Source of the DNA: an uncultured Bacilli bacterium
GTDB lineage: Bacteria > Bacillota_I > Bacilli_A > RF39 > UBA660
Direction of reading: 5' to 3'
DNA: 14,936 nucleotides
Assembly (NCBI GenBank): GCA_910586295.1
Contig: CAJUGE010000033.1
Location: 1-14,936 of the forward strand
Shown here: one piece after another, positions 8,605-13,386 of the stretch
How the letters are laid out: each line of letters starts with the position of its first letter
Numbering within the stretch: position 1 is the stretch's first letter
The notes under the pieces: model-generated
What the model saw: the letters and a program-made list of their open reading frames with translations, nothing else
Databases searched by the model: none
What the model was told of the DNA's origin: nothing
Program-made: the position numbers and the translations under genes

Positions 8605-9468
8605 ATGTTTGGTAGAAGAAGAGATGGAAAGTTAGTAAAGAATTTGGATGGTATGCATGTAATACTTCCTCATATTAAGCCTCACAGGTGTGATAGTGAT
8701 GTTTATATTAATCAAAAAATGGATGTTACGAAGTTAGTTAAATATATGGAGAAACTTAAGAAGAATGATAGCGATATTACTTACTTTCATTTGTTTTCTA
8801 CATTGATTGCAAAGACTATTTATAATAAGCCACTTCTTAATAGATTTGTGGCAAATAAGAGGTTTTATGATAGGAATGGTGTTTATATAGCATTTACGGC
8901 TAAGGTGGATTTTAAAGATACTTCAAAAGAGCTTTTATCAGTGATTGATATAGAACCTAGTGATAATTTATTTTCTATTAAATATAAGTTTTTAGAGGCT
9001 GTTAAAAGGGTTAGAAATAGTAGTACTGGTGGTAGTAATGATATAATTGATATTGTTGGAAAGCTACCTAAATGCATAGTTAGTTTTATTATACATATAG
9101 TTAAGTATATGGACAGACATGATTTATTGCCTAGTTCATTTATTAAAGATAATCTATATTATAGTAGTATAATAGTTTCTAATTTAGGGAGTATTAAGAG
9201 TGAAGCAATTTATCATAATTTAACTGACTTTGGTACTAGTTCTATTTTGGCTACTATTGGAGAGATAAAGTTAGAGAAAGTATTAGAAAATGGTAATGAA
9301 GTGGAGAAGTACTTGTGTGAGTTTGGTATTAATATAGATGAGAGGATTGCAGATGGGGTTTATTTTGTTAAGTCAGTTAAGTTAATGCAAGATATTTTAA
9401 ATGAACCAGAGTTGTTAGAAAGGAGAGTAGATGAGAGAGTTAATGAAAAAGTTAAATATAAGTATTAA
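8605..9468 (+). CDS. Stand-alone 2-oxoacid dehydrogenase E2/CAT-fold acyltransferase-like protein
   Basis: A 287-residue protein resembling the catalytic core of dihydrolipoamide acyltransferases (the chloramphenicol acetyltransferase fold) without a lipoyl or E1/E3-binding domain. Seen: FGRRRDGKLV at the N-terminus, SNLGSI at residues 192-197 (like the SN-G of E2 cores), and DERIADG at 245-251 where E2 and CAT enzymes have the active-site DHRxxDG, followed by ...LMQDILNEPELL. The catalytic His is therefore Glu246. From memory, small stand-alone E2-like proteins of Clostridia also have DERxxDG, so this is probably a family trait and not a mutation. GGAGG at 8591-8595 supports the start. It lies between an SDR and an acyl-CoA synthetase, which suggests that it handles the acyl group the synthetase activates. 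Whether it is an acyltransferase at all, given the missing His, is open. Confidence 0.75.
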   Translation: MFGRRRDGKLVKNLDGMHVILPHIKPHRCDSDVYINQKMDVTKLVKYMEKLKKNDSDITYFHLFSTLIAKTIYNKPLLNRFVANKRFYDRNGVYIAFTAKVDFKDTSKELLSVIDIEPSDNLFSIKYKFLEAVKRVRNSSTGGSNDIIDIVGKLPKCIVSFIIHIVKYMDRHDLLPSSFIKDNLYYSSIIVSNLGSIKSEAIYHNLTDFGTSSILATIGEIKLEKVLENGNEVEKYLCEFGINIDERIADGVYFVKSVKLMQDILNEPELLERRVDERVNEKVKYKY

Positions 9469-11158
9469 TAAACCTTGGATAAATTTTTATGATGAGGGAG
9501 TTCCTAAAACAATAGATTATCCTAATAAGATGATGTGGGAAGTAATTGAGGATTCTGTTAAGAGAAATCATAATAAACTAGCTTATGAGTATTATGGAAC
9601 TAGTGTGACTTTTAAAAAGTTTATGTTAGAAATAGAAGAGGCAGCTAGAGCTTTAAAGGCTATTGATGTCAAAGAAGGGGACGTTGTTAGTATAATCTCT
9701 CCTAATATTCCTCAAGCTATTGTGATGTTTTATGCTGTAAATATGGTGGGTGCGATTGCTAATATGATTCATCCACTTAGTGCTGTGAATGAAATAGAGA
9801 ATTATCTTAATATGTCTAAAAGTAAATATGTTTTTTCAGTTGATATTTCTGTTTCAAAAGTTCTAAATGTTGTTAATAGAGATAACGTAAAGCGAATTAT
9901 TGTAATGAATATAAGCGAGAAGATGAATAAGATTACAAGGTTTGCTTATGAGCTTACAAAAGGTAAGAGTGTTAGTGTTCCTTATGATGATGATATAATT
10001 CTTTCTTGGAGTTCATTTTTGGATTTTGGTTATATGTATGATGGGGAATATAAAGTTCATAGAGATGTTAATAAGTGTGCTGTTATTTTGTATAGTGGTG
10101 GTACTACTGGGACTCCTAAAGGAATTATGCTTAGTGATATGAATTTTAATTCTGTTACTATGCAAACTGGAACAATGATTGAGCCAGTTAATGTTGGTGA
10201 TACGATTCTTACAATTATGCCTATTTTTCATGCTTTTGGTCTTGATGTTTGTATTCATACGCCTCTTTCTTTGGGAGTTAAGTGTATTCTTATTCCTACT
10301 TTTAATTTTAAGAAGTTTGGACGTCTTATTAAGCAATATAAGCCTAATTTTATAGTAGGTGTTCCTACTTTACTTGAAACTATGATTAATGATGAAAAAG
10401 TTCAAGAAATGGATTTATCTTTTATTAAGTGTATTATAACTGGTGGAGATGTTATTTCTATTAATCTTAAGGATCGTGTAGATGAGTTTATGAAAGCACA
10501 TGGAAGTGAGGCTACAGTTAGGCCTGGTTATGGACTTACTGAGGGTTGTGGAGCAAGTTGTTTGTTACCTAAGAATATTCAACCTAAGGGAAGTATTGGA
10601 GTGCCTGTCCAAGATGTTCTATATAAGATTGTTAATCCTAAAAGTGGTGCTCCTGTAGAAGTAGGTCATGAAGGAGAGATTTTGATAAGTGGGCCTAGTG
10701 TGATGCTCGGTTATTTAGATAATAAGGAGGAAACTGATAAAGTCCTTACTAAAGATTTAGATGGAAGAGTATGGCTTCATACTGGTGATATGGGAAAGAT
10801 GGATAAAGATGGATTTGTGTATTTTGTGCAAAGAATCAAGAGAGTTATAATTTCTTCTGGTTATAATTTATATCCGTCTCTTATTGAGGAAGTAATACTT
10901 CAAAATCCATTAGTAGAGAGTGTTTGCGTTATAGGTATACCACATCCTTATAAAACTCAGGTTGCAAAAGCTTTTGTAGTGCTTAAAAATGGAGTAATTG
11001 CAGGAGATAGTATTAAGCGTGAATTAAAAAAACATTGTGAAAAGTATTTGGCTAAGTATTCTATTCCTTATGAATTTGAGTTTAGAAATGAATTACCTAA
11101 GACTAATGTTGGTAAAATCGCTTATAAGGTATTAGAGGATGAAGAAAATTCTAGATAG
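9431..11158 (+). CDS. AMP-forming acyl-CoA synthetase (class I adenylate-forming enzyme)
   Basis: A 575-residue ligase of the ANL superfamily that activates a carboxylic (fatty) acid with ATP and transfers it to CoA. Motifs are complete: P-loop YSGGTTGTPKG (residues 221-231), MPIFHAFG (263-270), GYGLTEGCG (366-374), TGD (451-453), the hinge region RIKRVIISSGYNLYP (468-482), and the C-terminal PKTNVGKIAYK (556-566) with catalytic Lys562. The length is normal for medium/long-chain acyl-CoA synthetases, and there is no carrier-protein domain. The start overlaps the upstream gene by 38 nt; AGGAG at 9421-9425 lies inside that gene, 5 nt before the ATG. The alternative ATG at 9443 (residue 5) is possible. 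The overlap implies cotranscription and probably coupled translation. A terminator follows at 11189. The acid substrate is unknown. Confidence 0.92.
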   Translation: MRELMKKLNISINKPWINFYDEGVPKTIDYPNKMMWEVIEDSVKRNHNKLAYEYYGTSVTFKKFMLEIEEAARALKAIDVKEGDVVSIISPNIPQAIVMFYAVNMVGAIANMIHPLSAVNEIENYLNMSKSKYVFSVDISVSKVLNVVNRDNVKRIIVMNISEKMNKITRFAYELTKGKSVSVPYDDDIILSWSSFLDFGYMYDGEYKVHRDVNKCAVILYSGGTTGTPKGIMLSDMNFNSVTMQTGTMIEPVNVGDTILTIMPIFHAFGLDVCIHTPLSLGVKCILIPTFNFKKFGRLIKQYKPNFIVGVPTLLETMINDEKVQEMDLSFIKCIITGGDVISINLKDRVDEFMKAHGSEATVRPGYGLTEGCGASCLLPKNIQPKGSIGVPVQDVLYKIVNPKSGAPVEVGHEGEILISGPSVMLGYLDNKEETDKVLTKDLDGRVWLHTGDMGKMDKDGFVYFVQRIKRVIISSGYNLYPSLIEEVILQNPLVESVCVIGIPHPYKTQVAKAFVVLKNGVIAGDSIKRELKKHCEKYLAKYSIPYEFEFRNELPKTNVGKIAYKVLEDEENSR

Positions 11159-11188
11159 ATATAAATCATATTTTTGATTAGTATGTTG

Positions 11189-11217
11189 AAAAGTTTCCAT
11201 TTTTTGGAATTTTTTTC
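11189..11217 (+). terminator. Terminator of the SDR/acyltransferase/ligase operon
   Basis: AAAAGTTTCC (11189-11198) pairs with GGAATTTTTT (11206-11215) with one T-T mismatch and one G-U pair, over a 7-nt loop, and runs into a T tract ending at 11216. It sits 30 nt after the ligase stop and faces the minus-strand terminator at 11220-11248. Confidence 0.65.
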
Positions 11218-11219
11218 GT

Positions 11220-11248
11220 AAAAAAACAAACTCTTGTATAGAGTTTGT
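11220..11248 (-). terminator. Terminator of the XRE regulator gene
   Basis: A perfect 8-bp stem, ACAAACTC (11226-11233) with GAGTTTGT (11241-11248) and a 7-nt loop. Read on the minus strand it is followed by seven T (complement of A 11220-11226). It is 18 nt past the regulator stop codon. Confidence 0.75.
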
Positions 11249-11265
11249 AGTAAATAAGATTATTT

Positions 11266-11511
11266 TTAATCTTCTTCGAAGAAATCACCAAGCTTAACTT
11301 TTAGTTTGTCAGCAATTAGTTTTAGTGTTTCTATGGAGATTGTAGCATGAACTTTGCTTGATTCTAGATTTTTGATGTATCCATATGAAAGATTACAAAG
11401 TTCTGCAAGTTCTTCTCCAGTATAGCCACGGAGTTTTCTAAATTTTTGTATGTTTCTACCTACAACATTATATATGTTGCTAGATGTAACTTCTTCTTTG
11501 ATGTAAACCAT
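11266..11511 (-). CDS. Small XRE/Cro-CI-type HTH transcriptional regulator
   Basis: An 81-residue DNA-binding protein consisting of little more than one helix-turn-helix domain of the HTH_3 type. NIQKFRKLRGYT at residues 20-31 is helix 1, ELAELCNLSYGYIKNLE (34-50) is the HTH proper, and ISIETLKLIADKLKVKLGDFF (58-78) is the usual closing pair of helices. An N-terminal extension of about 17 residues (KEEVTSSNIYNVV) precedes it. AAGGGTGA upstream (11518-11525, minus strand) supports the start. There is no sensor domain, so it could be a small repressor, a phage-type regulator or an antitoxin-like protein, but no toxin gene lies next to it. The flanking repeats at 11557-11608 could be its own operators. 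Confidence 0.85.
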   Translation of the reverse strand: MVYIKEEVTSSNIYNVVGRNIQKFRKLRGYTGEELAELCNLSYGYIKNLESSKVHATISIETLKLIADKLKVKLGDFFEED

Positions 11512-11556
11512 AATTATTCACCCTTTTTTATTTTCTCATAAATTTACAAATTATTA

Positions 11557-11608
11557 AGTCATTAAATAAATGACTACAGAATTTTAACTATTTACCATAT
11601 TTTACCAT
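11557..11608. promoter_or_regulatory. Operator-like palindrome and phased direct repeat upstream of the XRE gene
   Basis: AGTCATT (11557-11563) and AATGACT (11569-11575) form a 7-bp inverted repeat with a 5-bp centre. Beyond it TTTACCAT occurs twice with a 10-bp period (11591-11598, 11601-11608), which puts both copies on one face of the helix. Both lie in the 145-bp gap upstream of the XRE gene, where an autoregulatory operator would be expected. That the XRE protein binds them is inference. Confidence 0.4.
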
Positions 11609-11656
11609 TTTTTTGATAAATATAAAAGTATATAAGTGTTTTTAAAGTTTGTGATA

Positions 11657-12028
11657 CTATTTATTGTTATATATTTCATTTATTATTTGTTCTATTTTGT
11701 TTAATCTATTGTGTAGGTCATTAAAAATGTTTTGCATATCATTTGGTTGCATTGATCTGATTAGATTTTTTAAATTATCTATATCATAGAATAATGGGTT
11801 ATAATTATTTTTTATTTCACTCGAGTTTATGTTAATTCCAGCTCCATTTGCATAACTTTCTATTAGTTGTTGACTTGAAGCATTTGTTATTACTACTTGT
11901 GCGGTTAGCATTAACCAGTTTCCTACTACGTTTTGTTCAAGTGTACTCAGGTCTTCAATTAGAATAAATCCTATGATTGTAAATAATGCTGTGGAAATTT
12001 TAGGATTTAGAGTAAATAGGCTTTGCAT
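11657..12028 (-). CDS. Small protein of unknown function with conserved-looking EQNxxGNWLML segment
   Basis: A 123-residue protein I cannot name. The frame stays open up to a GTG at 12037, but that GTG is part of the ribosome site AAGGTGAT (12033-12040). The ATG at 12028 (MQSLFTLNPKIS...), 6 nt downstream of AGGTG, is the real start. Visible: a hydrophobic stretch ISTALFTIIGFILI near the N-terminus, then LSTLEQNVVGNWLMLTAQVV, then NASSQQLIES, a polar middle, and a C-terminal amphipathic helix (LHNRLNKIEQIINEIY) that could form a coiled coil. I recall small Firmicutes proteins sharing an EQN-x-x-GNW-x-x-x-x-GQ core, so it may belong to a widespread uncharacterised family. It is upstream of the XRE gene on the same strand and diverges from rubrerythrin. 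No terminator is evident after it. Confidence 0.75.
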   Translation of the reverse strand: MQSLFTLNPKISTALFTIIGFILIEDLSTLEQNVVGNWLMLTAQVVITNASSQQLIESYANGAGININSSEIKNNYNPLFYDIDNLKNLIRSMQPNDMQNIFNDLHNRLNKIEQIINEIYNNK

Positions 12029-12072
12029 AAATATCACCTTATATTAATTTTATTCAAAAAGCAATTAGATAA

Positions 12073-12101
12073 TTTACTTTTTTTTGAGTCCATGATATTA
12101 T
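12073..12101 (+). promoter_or_regulatory. Possible promoter of rubrerythrin
   Basis: TTTACT (12073-12078), a 17-bp spacer, and TATTAT (12096-12101) resemble a sigma-A promoter. The predicted start (about 12108) falls on the Shine-Dalgarno sequence, which would leave a very short leader, so the call is weak. Confidence 0.3.
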
Positions 12102-12121
12102 TATTTTGGAGGTATTAAATT

Positions 12122-12661
12122 ATGGAATTAAAAGGAAGTAGAACAGAAGCTAATTTACTTGCTGCTTTTGCTGGTGAAAGCCAAGCTAGAAATAAATATG
12201 ATTATGCTGCAAGTCAAGCAAAAAAAGAGGGGTATGAGCAAATTGCTAGTATTTTTGAAGAGACTGCTCGTAATGAAAAGGAACATGCAAAAATGTGGCT
12301 TAAGCTTGTTAATGGAGGAAAGATAGGAAGTACTTCTGAAAATTTGAAGGCAGCAGCAGAAGGAGAGAATTATGAACATACTGATATGTATAAGGAGTTC
12401 GCTCAAGTTGCTCGTGAGGAAGGATTCAATGATATAGCTGATTTATTTGAAGGAGTAGGCGCTATTGAGAAGGAACATGAAGAGAGATATTTATCTTTAC
12501 TTAAAAGTTTAGAATCTGATATGGTTTTCAAATCTGAGGAGGAGACAATTTGGGTTTGTAGAAATTGTGGTCATGTTTATAGAAGTAAGGAAGCACTTGA
12601 TGTTTGTCCAGTTTGTAAACATGGTAAAGCATATCAAGAAAGAAAGGCTACTAATTATTAA
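12122..12661 (+). CDS. rbr: Rubrerythrin (peroxide-reducing diiron/rubredoxin-like protein)
   Basis: A 179-residue cytoplasmic non-haem iron protein that reduces H2O2 to water in anaerobes and microaerophiles, taking electrons through its rubredoxin-like domain. The N-terminal four-helix bundle shows the full diiron ligand set: Glu19 (GES), Glu52 and His55 (NEKEH), Glu82 and Glu85 (GENYE), Glu116 and His119 (IEKEH). The C-terminal rubredoxin-like domain has C146-x2-C149 and C162-x2-C165 around a single Fe(SCys)4 site. The layout matches the standard form with the iron-sulfur domain at the C-terminus. GGAGG at 12108-12112 is 9 nt before the ATG. It is a single-gene unit with its own terminator, between divergent small genes and the element remnant. 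No PerR box could be identified with confidence. Confidence 0.96.
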   Translation: MELKGSRTEANLLAAFAGESQARNKYDYAASQAKKEGYEQIASIFEETARNEKEHAKMWLKLVNGGKIGSTSENLKAAAEGENYEHTDMYKEFAQVAREEGFNDIADLFEGVGAIEKEHEERYLSLLKSLESDMVFKSEEETIWVCRNCGHVYRSKEALDVCPVCKHGKAYQERKATNY

Positions 12662-12668
12662 TAAAAAT

Positions 12669-12690
12669 AACACCATTGGGTGTTTTTTCT
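12669..12690 (+). terminator. Rho-independent terminator of rubrerythrin
   Basis: AACACC (12669-12674) pairs with GGTGTT (12679-12684) over loop ATTG, followed by T to 12688. It lies 7 nt after the stop codon. Confidence 0.8.
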
Positions 12691-12705
12691 ATATTTAAAT
12701 TATAT

Positions 12706-12779
12706 AAAATAAAAAGCTCGAAACCGAGCTTTCTGTGTGTTGAACACATTTGTGAATATTTATTCCCATCGGGAATAAT
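12706..12779 (-). ncRNA. Candidate orphan small RNA (~70 nt) with promoter, two hairpins and terminator
   Basis: On the minus strand a compact RNA unit lies between rubrerythrin and the integrase scrap. The predicted 5' end (about 12776-12779) begins with an 8-bp hairpin: TTATTCCC (12760-12767) pairs with GGGAATAA (12771-12778), triloop GAU in the RNA. A second hairpin follows, from the near-palindrome TGTGTTGAACACA (12736-12748), which can instead pair as CACA/TGTG (12745-12754). It ends in AAAGCTCG (12713-12720) / CGAGCTTT (12725-12732), a perfect 8-bp stem with a 4-nt loop, then UUUUUAUUUU on the minus strand. No ORF of useful length lies in it. A well-formed promoter (12783-12811) sits right upstream. 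I do not recognise the family. Confidence 0.55.
12711..12732 (-). terminator. Terminator of the candidate small RNA
   Basis: Perfect 8-bp GC-containing stem AAAGCTCG/CGAGCTTT with loop GUUU on the minus strand, followed by UUUUU A UUUU (complement of 12715 down to 12706). The T-tract exists only on the minus strand, so it does not serve rubrerythrin, which has its own terminator 25 nt before. Confidence 0.7.
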
Positions 12780-12782
12780 TGT

Positions 12783-12811
12783 ATTTTACTATATTATTAA
12801 TAAAATGTAAA
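12783..12811 (-). promoter_or_regulatory. Sigma-A-type promoter driving the candidate small RNA
   Basis: On the minus strand TTTACA (complement of 12806-12811), a 17-bp spacer, and TAAAAT (complement of 12783-12788), each one base off consensus. The expected start, about 7 nt downstream, is at the first hairpin. The tRNA-Asn promoter in this window has the same -10 box and spacing. Confidence 0.5.
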
Positions 12812-12961
12812 TACTTTTTTAAGATTTTTTTGAAAAAATTTTGAAAAATCCATAATAAAGTAGGGAATCCTTTTACATAATTCATTTTACCTAATAGTAG
12901 ATATTAAGAAGATAACAACTTTTAGGTTAGATAAGATATCAAAAAATAAGGTTAGGAGAAA

Positions 12962-13138
12962 ATGAGAAGAAAATTGTGTCTAAAACTTGACATAAATCCA
13001 AAAACATTTAGTGAAAGATTAGACCACGCGAACACAACAAGCGTTACAATGAACATTTACATTCACATATTTAGAGGCAATAAAAAAGCAAGTGCTTGTG
13101 TATTTGACAATTTGCAAAGTACAATAGTAAATGGTTAA
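12962..13138 (+). pseudogene. C-terminal fragment of a phage/ICE tyrosine recombinase (integrase)
   Basis: A 58-codon open frame (ATG 12962, TAA 13136) matches the extreme C-terminus of Tn916/phage-type integrases: DINPKTFSERLDHANTTSV followed by TMNIYIHIF and a charged tail. His22 corresponds to the active-site His of the LGH motif (its Gly is Asp here), and Tyr33 in NIYIH to the nucleophilic Tyr. The core-binding domain, first catalytic Arg and HxxR are missing; upstream of about 12975 the similarity stops. It ends 78 nt from a tRNA-Asn gene and is followed at once by a tandem repeat, the expected place of an integrase at its attachment site. AGGAG at 12955-12959 precedes the ATG but is too close, so expression is doubtful. 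It cannot be active. Confidence 0.75.
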
Positions 13139-13170
13139 AAAAAAGATATGGCCACATTTTATGGCCACAT
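13137..13170 (-). terminator. Terminator of tRNA-Asn, built from the tandem repeat
   Basis: On the minus strand ATGTGGCCA (13170-13162) pairs with TGGCCATAT (13154-13146) through 9 bp with one G-U, loop of 7, then C and eight T (complement of A 13137-13144). The outer G-U pair exists only on the minus strand. Confidence 0.7.
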
Positions 13171-13172
13171 TT
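13147..13172. repeat. 13-bp tandem direct repeat, possible integrase arm sites
   Basis: TATGGCCACATTT occurs twice head-to-tail (13147-13159, 13160-13172), 8 nt after the integrase stop codon. Short tandem repeats right after the integrase gene and before the tRNA are typical arm-binding sites of Firmicutes phages and ICEs; that is recalled family knowledge. Because TGGCCA is self-complementary, the same bases also form the tRNA terminator. Confidence 0.6.
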
Positions 13173-13215
13173 ATGAAATCAAAATACCAATTGCTTGATA
13201 TTTGCCTTATTTAGA

Positions 13216-13291
13216 TGGCGCCCGATGCAGGACTCGAACCTGCGACCTAACGGTTAACAGCCGTGCGCTCTACCGACTGAGCTAATCGGGC
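13216..13291 (-). tRNA. tRNA-Asn (anticodon GTT)
   Basis: Minus-strand 76-nt tRNA with encoded CCA. Acceptor stem GCCCGAT/ATCGGGC; D stem GCTC/GAGC with loop AGTCGGTA; anticodon loop CTGTTAA with GTT reading Asn codons AAC/AAU; T arm GCAGG TTCGAGT CCTGC; then G and CCA (13216-13218). The top pair of the anticodon stem (27-43) is a C-U mismatch; all other stem pairs are canonical. It has its own promoter and terminator, so it is a single-gene unit. Its 3' end faces the integrase fragment, as expected for an element that used this tRNA as its target. Confidence 0.97.
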
Positions 13292-13304
13292 AACTTCAAT
13301 TAGT

Positions 13305-13333
13305 ATTTTATACTATATATTATGCAAAGTCAA
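13305..13333 (-). promoter_or_regulatory. Promoter of tRNA-Asn
   Basis: On the minus strand TTGACT (complement of 13328-13333), a 17-bp spacer, then TAAAAT (complement of 13305-13310). The predicted start near 13298 lies about 7 nt before the mature tRNA 5' end. Confidence 0.7.
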
Positions 13334-13353
13334 TAAATTTTATACTAAAAATT

Positions 13354-13386
13354 AAAAAAAGTGGTAAAAGTATTAAATTTTACCAC
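13354..13386 (-). terminator. Terminator overlapping the stop codon of the NlpC/P60 gene
   Basis: On the minus strand GTGGTAAAA (13386-13378) pairs perfectly over 9 bp with TTTTACCAC (13369-13361), loop of 8, then seven T (complement of 13354-13360). The first arm includes the last Trp codon and the TAA stop, so the hairpin forms partly from coding sequence. Confidence 0.8.

Noticed and set aside
8883..9077. Minus-strand open frame inside the E2-like gene
   Set aside because: It is a shadow of the real gene, with no ribosome site or recognisable product.
10013..10336. Minus-strand open frame inside the acyl-CoA synthetase gene
   Set aside because: It is antisense to conserved ligase motifs and has an Asn/Thr/Ile-rich composition expected from the complementary strand.
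11266..12028. XRE regulator plus small protein as a toxin-antitoxin pair
   Set aside because: The genes are separated by 145 bp with repeats between them, and the small protein shows no toxin motif.
11657..12037. GTG at 12037 as start of the small minus-strand protein
   Set aside because: That GTG is inside the AAGGTGAT ribosome site serving the ATG at 12028.
12155..12406. Minus-strand open frame inside rubrerythrin
   Set aside because: It lies antisense to a clear rubrerythrin gene, has no ribosome site and shows only low-complexity hydrophobic sequence.
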